64,000 nucleotides of DNA from Pectobacterium araliae (GCF_037076465.1 NZ_AP028908.1:3348001-3412000); one strand, 5' to 3'; shown: positions 17,089-28,257, counted from the first letter of the stretch. The notes: a model not told the origin generated them from the letters alone. Made by a program: numbers and translations.

Positions 17089-19983
17089 CTACGGTACGAT
17101 GGGTTTATCCTGTGTCGCCGGAACAGGGCTTTTGCCGTTAACCCGACCGGATGGCGCAGACCCCTTGCCAGCACTGGCTTTAACAGCGATTGCCTTGTCC
17201 GACCGACCACCGACTGCACCCCGACCAGAGGCCGACCGTTTTTCACTTACCCCCGACCGGACGGCGTCGTAGTTACCTTTCTCTGACGTTTTTACTGTTT
17301 TCGCTGGCGTTTCCGGCACGTCGATAAGCCCGCACAGGTGCGCGTTATCCGCCTGTGCATCACCGTCAAACAGCAGTTCATAACAGAACGTCAGCCCCCG
17401 CTTGTACAGCATCAGGTATTCCAGTTCAACCAGTCGGGCAAGATGGATTTTCAGTTGCGTATCGCCCCACTGCACGGCGTCCCGTAGCTGTTTGCGGGTG
17501 AAGTGGTATTCCGCTTTCGGCTGACAACTGTCTTTTACCCATTGCTGTATCAGCAGCAACAGCTTCCGCGTCTGTGGCGGCATCTCGTCCAGTGTGCGAC
17601 CAAGGATTTCATGCGCCAGTTTATTGGCCAGCACGATATCTGACCGCTCAACCTCGATATACTCGATAACCTGTCCACGATGCTCTACCGTCTTCACTTC
17701 CCGCTGGTACTGGTGCAACAGCGCGATAGACTGGATTAACGTCAGGTATTTCATATGGTCACGGCGAGTACGGGTTTTATCACTCAGGAACGTCAACTGG
17801 CTGGCGAACGGATTGACCACTTTAAGCGGACGTAACAGCCGCTGCGCGTTCTGGTGCAGTTCCGTCAGATAGCCTTTCTCGTTCTCCATCAGCAGCCCTT
17901 CCAGCGTCTGCTTGTGCCGCTGCAACGCATGGATTGCTTCCGTCTGTTCGCGGGATTCGTTCACGGTAAGCACAAGGCAACGGTTTAACAGCTCTTCATC
18001 CACATCGATGGCCGTGGTCGTTAACATCAGCATCACCGGGCCTTTTACCGTGTACTGCTTGGTCACCAGATTGCCTGTAGCATCATCCTTACCCGTACTG
18101 GCGATGGTCAGTTCGCCGTCGCTCTGCAACAGCTTCAGCGCATACGCCGCCTGCCGTACCCCCTCCTCTTCCGCGATGGCGAGGATTTTATGCTGGAGAT
18201 TGGTTTCACCCAGATAGAACAGGCTCTGGCCTGTCATCGCGCTGTACTGTAAGCGCTCTTCCGGCGGGATAAGGTTCAGCACTGCATCCATCAACGAGGA
18301 TTTGCCCGCCGCCGAACTGCTCTGGATTAACACCGCTAACGGCCTGTCCAGCTTGCGCGACACCGCCGCCAGATAACCCGCCACCAAGTTGGTTGATTCG
18401 CCGACCACGCCACACGCCGCAAGGTCATCCGTCAGCCTGCCGATAAGATTCGGGTCACGCAGCAACGCCAGCGCCGCATCCCGCTGTTCATCGGTAATAT
18501 CCTGTGTGATTTCACCGCTCGTTTCCGGCTGGCTCAGATGCGTTTCCAGTGCCAGCAGCACACGGCCTAAGCGCTGTTTGATGTCACTTTCAGCCAGCCC
18601 CAGCTCTGACGCAGCCAGCCGCGCATACCCCGCCCGTGAACGGGCGCTCATCATATCCACGCTGTCCGCGAACACCACGCCGCTTTCCGTGTCCAGCACC
18701 TGCGCGTTCACCTTCATCACGCCGCTGCCCGCTTTCACTGACGTCATGCCCCGGATGCGCCATTGCTGACCGGACAGCGCTATCTCAACCTCACTATTCG
18801 GCAACGCTTCAACCACAACCCCGGCGGCTAAAGAGGTGGCGGGTTGAGACGGGTTTTCAGGCTGTGGCTCAGCGTCTTTTTCAGGCTCTGCACTGACTGT
18901 TTCCCCCATCGGTAACGCCCCGTCAACCAGTAACCCGAACGCCGCTTCCGGTTCAGCCACACTGCACAGATAGCCGTTCGCATCCATCCCCGACGGGAAC
19001 ACCACGCGGAACGGCGCGATGCCCTCAGCGACCAAGGACGCAGCCAGCTTTACCGCCCCTTCATCCCCTGCCGCGTCGTTATCGAACGCGATAAGCACCT
19101 GTTTCACACCGTGGCGGATAACCGCTTGGCGCATCTCCTCCGTGAACCCGTTCACCCCATACGCCGCCGTCACGTTGCGGTAGCCTGACACCCAGAACGA
19201 CATCGCATCGATAAATGATTCACACAGGATGACCGTTTTACTCGCCACTAACGCCTGCTCGTTCCACACCCCGCCATGAGCGCCCGGCAGATACAGATGA
19301 TTCGGCGTTCCGGCACGCAGACGGTCACCCACTTTGCGCCCGTACAGTTCCCGCACCTGACCGTGCATATCGATAACCGGAACGACTAACGACCCCGCCA
19401 GATGTTCATGCCCGGATGAGCGCAGCACCCCGATGACCTGCAACTGGCTGCGAACGGTGGCCCCGTCTTTCAGTTTGCTCGACGGCAGACGATAGCCCAA
19501 CGTCCGGTTAGCGAACCCCAGTTTAAAGGCAGCGACTAACTCAGGATGATTCAGGCGACGCTTTTCCAGATAGGCGATGGCCTCCGGCGCATTGAGCAAC
19601 GTATGGTGATAGAACTCAACCACGCGGCTAAGCAGCTCCTGCCTTTCCTGTTCATTAGCGATATCCGACACAGGCGGCAACGGGGCGGCGACTGGCACGC
19701 TACCCAGTTCCCCCCGCAGCCTATCGACCGCATGAGGCAGGCTCAGTCCTTCCGTCTTCATCACCCAGTCCAGCACCGAGCCGCCTGCATCACAGCCGAA
19801 GCAGTGATACAGGTTCTTCTCCGGTGAGATAACACACGATGGCGTGTTTTCCTGATGGAACGGACACAGCACCGCATAGTCCTTACCGCGCTTCACCACC
19901 TTTCTTCCCTGACCACGCACCACCTCAACCAGTGACACGGCGGCTTTCAGGTGCTGCAACTCAGATTCGGGGATGCGTGCCAT
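17089..19983 (-). CDS. CHC2/Toprim primase-like protein with ATPase domain (unit copy 2)
   Basis: Identical to the 964-aa protein at 10498, with zinc finger, Toprim and P-loop motifs all intact. It may allow the excised unit to replicate, which would offer one route to tandem copies. Confidence 0.82.
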   Translation of the reverse strand: MARIPESELQHLKAAVSLVEVVRGQGRKVVKRGKDYAVLCPFHQENTPSCVISPEKNLYHCFGCDAGGSVLDWVMKTEGLSLPHAVDRLRGELGSVPVAAPLPPVSDIANEQERQELLSRVVEFYHHTLLNAPEAIAYLEKRRLNHPELVAAFKLGFANRTLGYRLPSSKLKDGATVRSQLQVIGVLRSSGHEHLAGSLVVPVIDMHGQVRELYGRKVGDRLRAGTPNHLYLPGAHGGVWNEQALVASKTVILCESFIDAMSFWVSGYRNVTAAYGVNGFTEEMRQAVIRHGVKQVLIAFDNDAAGDEGAVKLAASLVAEGIAPFRVVFPSGMDANGYLCSVAEPEAAFGLLVDGALPMGETVSAEPEKDAEPQPENPSQPATSLAAGVVVEALPNSEVEIALSGQQWRIRGMTSVKAGSGVMKVNAQVLDTESGVVFADSVDMMSARSRAGYARLAASELGLAESDIKQRLGRVLLALETHLSQPETSGEITQDITDEQRDAALALLRDPNLIGRLTDDLAACGVVGESTNLVAGYLAAVSRKLDRPLAVLIQSSSAAGKSSLMDAVLNLIPPEERLQYSAMTGQSLFYLGETNLQHKILAIAEEEGVRQAAYALKLLQSDGELTIASTGKDDATGNLVTKQYTVKGPVMLMLTTTAIDVDEELLNRCLVLTVNESREQTEAIHALQRHKQTLEGLLMENEKGYLTELHQNAQRLLRPLKVVNPFASQLTFLSDKTRTRRDHMKYLTLIQSIALLHQYQREVKTVEHRGQVIEYIEVERSDIVLANKLAHEILGRTLDEMPPQTRKLLLLIQQWVKDSCQPKAEYHFTRKQLRDAVQWGDTQLKIHLARLVELEYLMLYKRGLTFCYELLFDGDAQADNAHLCGLIDVPETPAKTVKTSEKGNYDAVRSGVSEKRSASGRGAVGGRSDKAIAVKASAGKGSAPSGRVNGKSPVPATQDKPIVP

Positions 19984-20096
19984 ATCGGGAACTCCTGTAA
20001 ATACCTGTCAATAGGGTCTGGGTAAAAATAACTCGACAAGTATATACATCAGCTAGTAGTATTTACAACAGTATAATGTAAAACATGGAGTAGATT
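19984..20096. promoter_or_regulatory. Divergent promoter region (copy 2)
   Basis: Identical to 13393-13505; the -10 TATAAT box for the regulator is at 20072-20077. Confidence 0.5.
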
Positions 20097-20507
20097 ATGG
20101 TCATCAGGTCACAAAGGATTTCAGGTAAAACGACTATGGCCGCACCGATAAGCAATGAAGAACAGGTATTTATCACTGAGCTGGGTAAGCGGATAACCTC
20201 GCTAAGGAAAGACGCAGGGATGACACAGACGCAGGTTGCACAGGCGCTGAACGTCTCCCAGCAGGCCGTACAGGCATGGGAAGCAGGAAGGCGACGCATA
20301 CAGATTTCCATACTCCCAGCCGTGGCGAGAGTGTTATCAGTTTCTCTTGAGGATTTACTCGGCGAGGAAGCGGAGAAGGCCGCCCGTAAACGTGGCCCGA
20401 TGCCAAAATGGCAACAGCTTATTGAAGAGATAGACAGTTTGCCCAAGGCAAAACAGAAGATGATTTCGGAGATGTTAAGCGCCCTGATTGCTCAGGCGCG
20501 TAACTGA
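20097..20507 (+). CDS. Xre-type HTH regulator (unit copy 2)
   Basis: Identical to the regulator at 13506. Two copies would double repressor dosage, which may stabilise the tandem array. Confidence 0.8.
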   Translation: MVIRSQRISGKTTMAAPISNEEQVFITELGKRITSLRKDAGMTQTQVAQALNVSQQAVQAWEAGRRRIQISILPAVARVLSVSLEDLLGEEAEKAARKRGPMPKWQQLIEEIDSLPKAKQKMISEMLSALIAQARN

Positions 20508-20585
20508 CGGATAAATAACGCGGCGAAGATGAGTTCGCACCTCACCCACGCCGCTCACCACAAGCAACTAACAGGAGTAGTTACT

Positions 20586-20810
20586 ATGGCTAAGGCACAT
20601 TCTAAGTCAGACGTCACACTTAATAAACCCGCCAGAACAGAGCGTTACTACACCGTGGGATACGCATCGCACAACGGCAAGCCCAACCCGCCCTCCGCCA
20701 TCAACCTGAAAGGCCGCTGGCTGGAAGAGTCCGGCTTTATCACCGGGATGCCCGTTACCGTCACGGTGGAAAGAGGCAGGATTATTATTGAGACGCAGAT
20801 TAATTTATAG
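20586..20810 (+). CDS. SymE-like protein (unit copy 2)
   Basis: Identical to the gene at 13995. In this copy it lies directly behind the functional rhs-immunity pair. Confidence 0.75.
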   Translation: MAKAHSKSDVTLNKPARTERYYTVGYASHNGKPNPPSAINLKGRWLEESGFITGMPVTVTVERGRIIIETQINL

Positions 20811-20831
20811 CGGCTGACCGCTAATAAAATA

Positions 20832-20869
20832 AAAAGCCGGAAGGATCGTGAGATCGCCTCCGGCTTTTA
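20832..20869. terminator. Bidirectional terminator (copy 2)
   Basis: Same GC stem with flanking A and T runs as at 14241. It ends the rhs-immunity transcript. Confidence 0.8.
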
Positions 20870-20870
20870 T

Positions 20871-21242
20871 TTATTTTATTTTAACTTCCCAAGATGAACT
20901 ATCGAAGACATTAATTATCGCAAAACAATTAGTTAAATTATCAACATCAACATCAACATATGATAATAGATCAGGACTAGCCACTATAAAAAATGTCTTT
21001 ATATCATCTAGATGATTAGCTAATAGTTTCACTTCATCCCACGTCATTTCTAGTCCGTATTCTTTCGATAAAACCAACTCTTCAAAGTCAGGCATAGACA
21101 AGCCATAGAATGCACAACCTATCGCATCGATTTCATACAGATACCAATTCCAATTGTTATCAGGGATTTTTTTTATTAGATCATTTAGCTGCAACTTAAT
21201 ATTTTCGTGAGAAAACATTTTACCCATTTCAACTCTCATCAT
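20871..21242 (-). CDS. Immunity protein for Rhs tip A (functional copy)
   Basis: Identical to the protein at 14280. Its start codon overlaps the rhs stop (ATGA at 21239-21242), so it is translated together with the full-length Rhs toxin and should protect the producer and its siblings. The fold is not recognised. Confidence 0.75.
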   Translation of the reverse strand: MMRVEMGKMFSHENIKLQLNDLIKKIPDNNWNWYLYEIDAIGCAFYGLSMPDFEELVLSKEYGLEMTWDEVKLLANHLDDIKTFFIVASPDLLSYVDVDVDNLTNCFAIINVFDSSSWEVKIK

Positions 21243-24200
21243 GGATACTCCAGTGGCTTAGCTGGCCCATGTTGAAGTGTTCCTCCAGTCGGGTTAGGGA
21301 TAAAATCATGCTGGTGAGGATTAGGGTGATTACCTGGGCGACCATGATCTGTAAAATCTATATCTCTCTTAGGTACAAGTTTTCCATTGTCATCGTATCC
21401 CCATTCCCTACCTTGAAGATAATCACCTTTCCTACCCTTCTTCATTCCCAACTGAGTATGAGGAGCATCAACATCAGGGACAGGATTCCCATGTTTGTCT
21501 CTGGGTAAGGATCTATTTTTATAAGACTCGTCAGTTTTATCTTTCCCGCCTTCTTTCGGCGTCAACCCCAACGGGTCAACCCATTCTAATGGGTTATGAA
21601 CATAACCTTGAGGCCGGATTCCCCCAAGTAAACCTATCGGGTCCTGCGACAGGTACTGCCCGCTCTGTGCATCATAGTAACGATGCCGGTTGTAGTAAAG
21701 CCCCGTTTCCGTATCGTACAACTGCCCCTGATAGCGCAGCTCACAGTACACTTCCTCATTCGCCGCATCGCCCAGGTAGCGCCGCAGCGGGATGGGGCGT
21801 CGCTCTTCACGATGTGCGCCCCACAGCCCCTGCTCCCCGCGCCAGCGAACTTCCCCTTCCTCACTGCACAGCTCTCTTGCCGTCCCCGTCAGGTCGGTCA
21901 CGATGTAATGCAGTTGTGTTCTGTCCCCCTGCGCTTCCACCTGTGCCAGCGGCCGAAAGCTACCCGGCTCGTACACCCACTGTACTTCCCTTGCCGCACT
22001 GCCATCTGCATAGTATTGCTGCTGACCGATAAGCTGGTCACCGTCCCAGCGATACGCCACCCGCGCTACCGCCTGCGCCGACGGGAGTTGTCCCTCGCGC
22101 ACCTTGCTTACCCGGCGACCAAACGCATCGTAACGATACCGCCATCGTGCCCCGTCCGGCAAACTCACCCGCACCAGACGGTCCTGTACATCCCAGTCAA
22201 AGTGCGTGTCCTTCGGCCTGAACCCCGCCCGCGTTTCCCGCTTCATCACCAGACGTCCACAGTCATCGTACCGGTACTGCGTATGGCCACGCTCCACCAC
22301 CCGACCCGCCGCATCGTACCGTGCCGACGACTGCACCACCGCATCCTGCACCTTCAGCGTCTCACCCAGTCCCGGCGCTATCTGCGACACCTCGCACAGG
22401 TTCTGTTCGCTGTCGTAACCAAACAGCCGCGCCTGACGCCGCCGTCCTTCATCACGACGCTCCGCCGTTACCTGACCCGCCCCGTTCAGCCGGAATGCCT
22501 GCTCACCCCAGTGACTGTCGCTGATGCCCGTCAGGCGGTCCAGCACATCGTACTGATAACGACGCTCCAGCACGTCATTCACCCGACCATCCGCCCCTTC
22601 CAGCGCCTGACGCTGTAGCAGCCCCGTCGGACTCCATTCGTGGCGTAGTGAAAACCCGCTGCCGTTACTCCGGCGTTGCTCTTCTCCCGCCGCCGTATGG
22701 CTGAACTGCAACGGCTGGTGTGAACCAATCCCCAGCGACGACAGCCGCCCCGACTGCCACGCCAGTTGCAGTGGCGCCAGAATCCCTTCGACCACGGCAC
22801 GCTGACCGCCCGCATCGTAACCGCTCTGCACCGCCTCGCCGTTCACCGTTTCCGATGTCACCTGCCCTGCACGGTTATAGGCGTATTCCACCACCGCATC
22901 CGGGCTGGCGGCTTTGATTAACCGTCCCGCTACGTCATACGCCAGTTCCGTGATGCCGTCCGTTTCCCCGTCCGCTTTCCGCGCCGTGATACGCGTTATC
23001 CGCCCTGCCGCATCATGCTCGTAGTGCAGCGTACTGCCATCCGGTGCGGTGCGCTGCACCAGCCGGTCTGCCACATCGTAGTCATAACGGTACACCCGAC
23101 CGTCGTAATGCCGCTCCTCGCTCAACCGACCGCTGGAGTCAAAGCTGTACGTCCAGTCCCGTCCCTGACTGTTCGTTACCCCGGCGAACTCCGCTTCCGC
23201 ATTGTAGTGGTAGCGCACCGTTGCACCCAGCGGGTCAGTCGCTTCCAGCAGGTTATCGAACGCCCCATAGCGGAACTGATAACGCTGCCCCAGCGCATCC
23301 GTCACCGCCGTCAGGTTACCTTCCACATCGTAGCCAAACCGCGTCTCGCTGCCATCTTCATACACCACTTTCGACGGTGATTCGCGTACGCCGTCATACT
23401 CCCAGCGCCGCACCTGTACGCCCGCTTCATGCCCGATATGTCGCTCGGTCAGGCGGTCAAGGTCGTCATAGCGGAACATCACCGCTGGCGTATTATCCCG
23501 CTCAAGGCGGCTCAGCAAGCCACGGCGGTTATAGTGATAACGCTGCAACACACCGTCCGGGCCTATCACCGTCGACAGTTGCCCTGTTTCACCATAACGG
23601 TACAGCCACTCGCGTCCTTCCGGGTCATTAACCTCGACAACCTGCCCGACGGCATTACGCTGATAGCGCCATTCACTGCTCAGTGGGTCGGTATAGCTCA
23701 GCAGTTGTCCATTGTCGTCATAGGCATACTGATGCGTTGCGCCGTCAGGCAGCGTCACTTCTGTCACCAGCCCCCAGTCATTGCGCTGATACACCGTACG
23801 GCCACCCAGCGGGTCAGTCTCCGCCACCAGTTGGTTATCTACCCACTCGTATCGGGTCTCACCGCCGTCCGGCGTGCGCTGGAGCAGAATATTATTGCGC
23901 TCGTCACGCACGTAGCTGAATACCCCGCCAAATCCGCTGTGGTAATGGCTGGTTAGGGTGTCATCGTCATATTCAAAGTGCCCCGGCCAGTAGCCTTCCG
24001 AGGTTCTGTCCCGGATCGCCCGGCCTTTTTTATCGTAGTCATGCTCAACCCAGGTTGAGCCTAAATCCGACCAGCGTAGTAGCCAGCCTTCTTGTGAGTA
24101 GCGATAGTCAAAGTTACGCCCCTCATCTGCCCGTACGCTCAGTAGATGCCCATGGTCATCATAGGTATAGCTTGCCAGCGTTTTTAATGGCTGACGCTGC

Positions 24201-26308
24201 GGGGTACATAGCGTGAGTACTGTGACCCTGCGACGCTCCGTTGTTACGTGGATCAAGCGCCCGTCCGACAGCACCACCCAGCACAGTTCGCCCAGCATCC
24301 ATTCGAAAGTCACTCGATTACCGGCTGCATCGTCAATCGACGTCAGACAAAGCTGGAGACCGAGCGCATGCTCAAACCGATAGCGCAGGCCATCAACATG
24401 ATGAAGGACGAGTTCACCTTGTTGGCGGATCAGCCGCCATTGCAGGTTGGACGGTGAACGGCTGACCTCTCCCTCATTGGGCAAGGTGAAGAACGCCTGA
24501 TTGAACTCACCATCTGTTAGCGTTGCCACCCCGTTGTTGAGCGTCAGGCTGATATCCCAGTTGGTGCGCCACAGCCTCCCCAGCAAACCGGAGTACCGTT
24601 CTCCTGTAGAGCGATAGTAGCGTTGCAGTGAAAGTGGCAACGACCCCGCCAGTTGAATATCGGTACGTTTCTCCACCACGGCACCGGTTGCCATGTCGAC
24701 CGGGTCACCTTTTTGCTTGCTATCTTTGCTATCTGCCTTGTTAGTACCATTCCGATTATTCGCATCCTCCTGCCCCCCCTCTTTTCCCGACGGCTTTTCA
24801 GTATTTCTGCCCGCATTAATGCTGTTCGCCTCTTCCGGAGGGGCTTCGCTTTTTTTCTTTACGGGCTCTTTCGGTTTGGGATTTTCTGCAACGGCATCAG
24901 CGGGTTTGGAAGGTTCTGATTTGTGTGGCGCCTTGCCTTCTGGAGCGGGTTTTTCAGGATGAGGGGGTTTCACCTCGTCACCACTAGGCTTGACATCGCT
25001 TTGTGTCGTTGCGGTTGGCGCATCAGTAGACTCAGACTTTGAACCAGAGGATGGACTGGCCGCCCTGCTTTCCGCCGTTGTATGGCTTGGCGGGGCATCG
25101 GCCTTTTTCGTGAAGGAACCTTTAGGCCTCGGGCTACCAGAAACCCGTGTCAGAATCAGAGGAATAAACTTATCGAATTCTGTCTCAAGGGTCGCAATGG
25201 CCTCATCGTAACGTTTCACTAACTGATCCAAATAGTCGAGCATCTTGCTGAACCGATCTTTCATCAGCGCAACAATCCAGCCATCCTTCTCCGAGGCCTT
25301 CATTGCCGTAACCAAAGCCTGCTGCATGGTCAACAGCATCGCTTTGCCTTTCTGTCCATACTCTTTCAGCAACCCACGCAGTTCGGTGACACCTTTCACC
25401 AGATTACCGTTGGACAGGCTGCGGATCGTTTTGATAGCAAACTGCACAGCCGCAGGTGAGGAGGCATTTCTCAGCGCTTTAATAATCGCTCGTCCGCTCA
25501 CCTTAATGGCGTCACCCAACCCAGGAATAACCCCAATCACACACAGAACACCACCGGCCACATGCAGCGGATCTTTCATCTGCTTAGGATCTTCATGGGT
25601 TTGCCAACACCACTCACCAATGGAGTACACGTCCAGCGCTTGCCCCACCACAGGAATACAACCCAGAATAATCTCGCAGAACATCATGAGCGCGGCGTTA
25701 TCATCCCCACCCGCATCCGCCGTTTCTGCCGCGAGGCTATGGTGGATCTTGTTGATAGCCTGCTTCAGTTGGCGATTACCGCGGTTAATCTTTTTGTCCA
25801 GTTCCCAGAAGCGACGATAGGCCTTTGTGTACTCATCTGGGATGGAGGTGAATATTCCCGCACCATCAATATCAATATGTCGATCACTGCTGTCATCGGC
25901 GTCATACGTTACCAACCCCTGTTTACGCAGGAGAAGGAACAGCGTGAAATACTCACCTGCTAGTGCGGCATAACCCGGAGTTGACTGTAATACAGGGTTG
26001 TTCTGGATGGTTTCCTGCGGTGTAAACTCATCTTCACCTTCCTCCAGCATCAATTCAAACGTGCCCCCCCCCATGTCATAAATAAAACAGAGTCCATTGG
26101 CATCCGTCTGCCCGTGGATTTCCGTTTTATTGCTGTCGATGAGGACAAATGGCGCATTGGGAACCGGCTCACCAGAGTCGTAATGGTAATAAATCAGAAC
26201 TTCATAACCACACTTGGCACAGCCTCCTGATATTTTTTTATCCGTGCTAAAACCCCGACCCGCTGCATCCTCACTGGAAAGCAGCGTTGCCTGTTTGTTT
26301 TGACTCAT
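21239..26308 (-). CDS. Rhs toxin with nuclease-like C-terminal tip A
   Basis: The 1689-aa protein is a T6SS-delivered Rhs effector. The N-terminal part has a C-x2-C pair (C30, C33) and two hydrophobic segments (about 206-232 and 247-268) of the kind used for effector translocation; no PAAR domain is present. A Pro/Lys/Glu-rich linker (about 390-530) leads to the GDPVDMATG start of the Rhs shell and many YD repeats ([17 protein letters not shown] and similar). The shell ends with DPIGLLGG and, about 20 residues on, DPLGL near residue 1582. The last 107 residues are the toxin: [18 protein letters not shown] and the His-rich HPNPHQHDF, suggesting a metal-dependent nuclease of the polymorphic-toxin group, but this is not proven. 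The D-P-I-G codons are the insertion site of the mobile unit. Two DUF4123 genes precede it. Confidence 0.9.
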   Translation of the reverse strand: MSQNKQATLLSSEDAAGRGFSTDKKISGGCAKCGYEVLIYYHYDSGEPVPNAPFVLIDSNKTEIHGQTDANGLCFIYDMGGGTFELMLEEGEDEFTPQETIQNNPVLQSTPGYAALAGEYFTLFLLLRKQGLVTYDADDSSDRHIDIDGAGIFTSIPDEYTKAYRRFWELDKKINRGNRQLKQAINKIHHSLAAETADAGGDDNAALMMFCEIILGCIPVVGQALDVYSIGEWCWQTHEDPKQMKDPLHVAGGVLCVIGVIPGLGDAIKVSGRAIIKALRNASSPAAVQFAIKTIRSLSNGNLVKGVTELRGLLKEYGQKGKAMLLTMQQALVTAMKASEKDGWIVALMKDRFSKMLDYLDQLVKRYDEAIATLETEFDKFIPLILTRVSGSPRPKGSFTKKADAPPSHTTAESRAASPSSGSKSESTDAPTATTQSDVKPSGDEVKPPHPEKPAPEGKAPHKSEPSKPADAVAENPKPKEPVKKKSEAPPEEANSINAGRNTEKPSGKEGGQEDANNRNGTNKADSKDSKQKGDPVDMATGAVVEKRTDIQLAGSLPLSLQRYYRSTGERYSGLLGRLWRTNWDISLTLNNGVATLTDGEFNQAFFTLPNEGEVSRSPSNLQWRLIRQQGELVLHHVDGLRYRFEHALGLQLCLTSIDDAAGNRVTFEWMLGELCWVVLSDGRLIHVTTERRRVTVLTLCTPQRQPLKTLASYTYDDHGHLLSVRADEGRNFDYRYSQEGWLLRWSDLGSTWVEHDYDKKGRAIRDRTSEGYWPGHFEYDDDTLTSHYHSGFGGVFSYVRDERNNILLQRTPDGGETRYEWVDNQLVAETDPLGGRTVYQRNDWGLVTEVTLPDGATHQYAYDDNGQLLSYTDPLSSEWRYQRNAVGQVVEVNDPEGREWLYRYGETGQLSTVIGPDGVLQRYHYNRRGLLSRLERDNTPAVMFRYDDLDRLTERHIGHEAGVQVRRWEYDGVRESPSKVVYEDGSETRFGYDVEGNLTAVTDALGQRYQFRYGAFDNLLEATDPLGATVRYHYNAEAEFAGVTNSQGRDWTYSFDSSGRLSEERHYDGRVYRYDYDVADRLVQRTAPDGSTLHYEHDAAGRITRITARKADGETDGITELAYDVAGRLIKAASPDAVVEYAYNRAGQVTSETVNGEAVQSGYDAGGQRAVVEGILAPLQLAWQSGRLSSLGIGSHQPLQFSHTAAGEEQRRSNGSGFSLRHEWSPTGLLQRQALEGADGRVNDVLERRYQYDVLDRLTGISDSHWGEQAFRLNGAGQVTAERRDEGRRRQARLFGYDSEQNLCEVSQIAPGLGETLKVQDAVVQSSARYDAAGRVVERGHTQYRYDDCGRLVMKRETRAGFRPKDTHFDWDVQDRLVRVSLPDGARWRYRYDAFGRRVSKVREGQLPSAQAVARVAYRWDGDQLIGQQQYYADGSAAREVQWVYEPGSFRPLAQVEAQGDRTQLHYIVTDLTGTARELCSEEGEVRWRGEQGLWGAHREERRPIPLRRYLGDAANEEVYCELRYQGQLYDTETGLYYNRHRYYDAQSGQYLSQDPIGLLGGIRPQGYVHNPLEWVDPLGLTPKEGGKDKTDESYKNRSLPRDKHGNPVPDVDAPHTQLGMKKGRKGDYLQGREWGYDDNGKLVPKRDIDFTDHGRPGNHPNPHQHDFIPNPTGGTLQHGPAKPLEYP
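21633..21648. other. Insertion target in the Rhs core (D-P-I-G codons)
   Basis: CCTAT-CGGGTC-CTGCG: left arm and spacer equal those of the unit junctions, but the right arm is Rhs core (codons for the residues before DPIG). This is the expected product of strand exchange within the six-base spacer. Confidence 0.65.
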
Positions 26309-26328
26309 GAAATGGCGTCCTTTTTATT

Positions 26329-27246
26329 TTATGCTTCGTCCAGGTGGTCAATGGCTGCCTGATACAGGCGATCCATACGGCTTTGTGTGCCAATATATTC
26401 CGGCTGGACCAGAATGTTTTTTGCCCAGGGCTGATGCATGAATTCCGACGAAAGTTCTGTCGCCAATGCCAGCCAGCGCACGATATCGCGGTCGTTGTTA
26501 AAGCCGTTGTTTTTCGCCTGTTCCGCCTGCTGATGGATAAACACCAGTAGCTCATCGTCAGCCGCGTTCTGCCAGCTAGCATGGTAGGTGCGTAGATGTT
26601 CCCTATAGCGCGCCAGATTGTGATGCTCGTAGGGCACCATAATGGCTTGCCATTGTTCGTCACTCAGTTGGCGCGGCAGGATGTTTGGGATGGTGTGGGG
26701 TTCGCGGGCGGTGAGGTTTAAAGCACGTACCGCGCCGTCAGGAGAAATGTCGCAGAAGCTGGCTATCGGGCCATAGAGTGCGCAGGCTTCTTGTGCGGAA
26801 CTGGCGGATAACAGCTGATTCACCACTTGCCAGTCACCCACGCGCAGGATGGCATTCTCCCCGGAAGGTGAAGTCACCAGGCTCCACTGCCGCAGATGTT
26901 TTGTGACCTCAAGCAGTTGATCGAGCGGTGAATACGCCTGCATAAACCATTCCAGCTGTAGCCCCATTCCCCAGCCCGGCTGGGTGACAATATGTTCTTT
27001 CACCTGCGACCAGTTAGCGGCGTGAAGCGGGATGCAATAAGGCGATACTGATGCATGAACGCGCCCCGTGTCTCCCCAGTACAAACGCGTCTGCTCCAAA
27101 CTGCCTCCCCAGCGTTCGGCCAGCCACGGCACAGCATCGTTCATCGACGCTTCAGCAATAACAAAACAGCCGCCCTGAGCGATGCGCGCTTGCCAGACAG
27201 CGTCATCTTCTGGCATCAGTTCAAGGAAAGGTTGCGATACACTCAC
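26329..27246 (-). CDS. DUF4123 effector adaptor, second of two
   Basis: This 305-aa DUF4123-family protein fits the T6SS chaperones that load Rhs or other cargo onto VgrG. It shows the layout CFVIAEASMNDAVPWLAERW, WGMGLQLEWFMQAYSPLDQLLEVTKHLRQW and LRVGDWQVVNQLL. The start is taken as the GTG at 27246, which overlaps the upstream stop (GTGA) and has GGAGG seven bases before it; a longer frame reaches 27288. It ends 20 bases before the Rhs start, so it is probably the direct loader of this Rhs protein. Confidence 0.75.
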   Translation of the reverse strand: MSVSQPFLELMPEDDAVWQARIAQGGCFVIAEASMNDAVPWLAERWGGSLEQTRLYWGDTGRVHASVSPYCIPLHAANWSQVKEHIVTQPGWGMGLQLEWFMQAYSPLDQLLEVTKHLRQWSLVTSPSGENAILRVGDWQVVNQLLSASSAQEACALYGPIASFCDISPDGAVRALNLTAREPHTIPNILPRQLSDEQWQAIMVPYEHHNLARYREHLRTYHASWQNAADDELLVFIHQQAEQAKNNGFNNDRDIVRWLALATELSSEFMHQPWAKNILVQPEYIGTQSRMDRLYQAAIDHLDEA

Positions 27247-28199
27247 AGCGTGACCTCCGTTATGTCTGGTAACTCTCCCCGCATCCAACCGGGGCGATGG
27301 TAATTAAGCTGCACATTTTCAATTCGTTCAGGCTCAGATTTGAAAATCCGAATACTGTCCGCCATCGAATAACGTTCAGTCAGATGAATAAAGATCGGGT
27401 GTAAATAGAATTCACTGCCGAGTACCCAGCGATGAGCAGACCAGGCTTCACACTCCGCTTCACTGGCTTTGGGATAAGCGTTTCTGGCGAATTCAATACC
27501 ACTAATAAAGCGTTTTTTTACTATTTCGATATCCAGTGGAAAAACACATTGCGCGCTAACAAAAAGAAAGAGTTCATTCGCTAATCGGTGTAGGCGATTG
27601 TCATTAGCGAGAAGATAATATTGATAACGCGTTAAATTAATCTGGTATGCACTATTAATATCGTTCTTATCTTCTTTATTAATATCTTGTTGTGCGAATA
27701 GCTGATATTCCCCACGTTCGCTATTCACTATGGGTAAGTACAGGTTATTCAGTGGGCCGAGAAAATCCGTTTGAGCAGTAAGTTCCAAGGTGGACCACCA
27801 AGCCGATAAAACGTCTGGTGCGTAGCTACGAAATAGCGCTCGTGTGCCATCAGGCCAGAGACAGAAAATGCGTTGCTGCCAAAAATCAACCATTTGCTGC
27901 AATGTCAGCTCGCCATGCATGAGGAGCACGCCACCATGTTGCTCCGGCTGTGTCTCAGTCAGCCAGTGCAGCAGTGTTTCGCCGGGTTTGCCTTCTTCTA
28001 TTTTCACCACAATAGGCGCCCACATCTGCCAGTTTTCGGCATCCTTACCCAAATGCAACTGTTGCCATATCTCTGCCGCGGCAGGTTGAAAAGCCTGCCA
28101 ATATTCAGGTAATGCGGGATAACGTAGCGGTGAAATGATCGCATACAAAGGCGCGTCAAACTGGCTGATTTCAAACAGGGTATAACCGTTTGCCATCAT
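27243..28199 (-). CDS. DUF4123 effector adaptor, first of two
   Basis: The 318-aa DUF4123-family protein has the domain near the N-terminus (DAPLYAIISPLRYPALPEYW; APIVVKIEEGKPGETLLHWL; ALFRSYAPDVLSAWW), followed by a C-terminal extension of about 150 residues. I start it at the ATG at 28199 (MMANGYTLFE) with AGGC upstream; a longer frame to 28259 lacks support. It overlaps the second DUF4123 gene by four bases, and both precede rhs in one operon. Two adaptors for a single Rhs protein are uncommon: one may bridge to VgrG and one may hold the toxin. Confidence 0.75.
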   Translation of the reverse strand: MMANGYTLFEISQFDAPLYAIISPLRYPALPEYWQAFQPAAAEIWQQLHLGKDAENWQMWAPIVVKIEEGKPGETLLHWLTETQPEQHGGVLLMHGELTLQQMVDFWQQRIFCLWPDGTRALFRSYAPDVLSAWWSTLELTAQTDFLGPLNNLYLPIVNSERGEYQLFAQQDINKEDKNDINSAYQINLTRYQYYLLANDNRLHRLANELFLFVSAQCVFPLDIEIVKKRFISGIEFARNAYPKASEAECEAWSAHRWVLGSEFYLHPIFIHLTERYSMADSIRIFKSEPERIENVQLNYHRPGWMRGELPDITEVTL

Positions 28200-28257
28200 C
28201 GTTATTTGCCTGTAAATAAATAAGATAGATTTTGATATAACAAGAACATGAATAATC

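Larger units (their letters stand above)
15051..21643 (-). mobile_element. 6.6-kb Rhs-tip-carrying integrative unit, copy 2
   Basis: This is the second perfect copy of the unit, directly fused to the Rhs core at 21641-21643, so that its tip A completes the intact rhs gene. Identity with copy 1 stops at the first base after TC (A at 15053 against C at 21644), which defines the border to within two bases. Confidence 0.75.

Noticed and set aside
8460..21643. Plain tandem duplication by unequal homologous recombination
   Set aside because: The crossover lies within three bases at the edge of the similar core-end region, and a recombinase gene with a matching palindromic site is present; homologous exchange would be expected further inside the similar stretch. 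It is not fully excluded.
21683..22618. Plus-strand 311-codon frame antisense to rhs
   Set aside because: Shadow of the rhs coding sequence; the product is a repetitive Pro/Arg/His-rich string reflecting the YD repeats.
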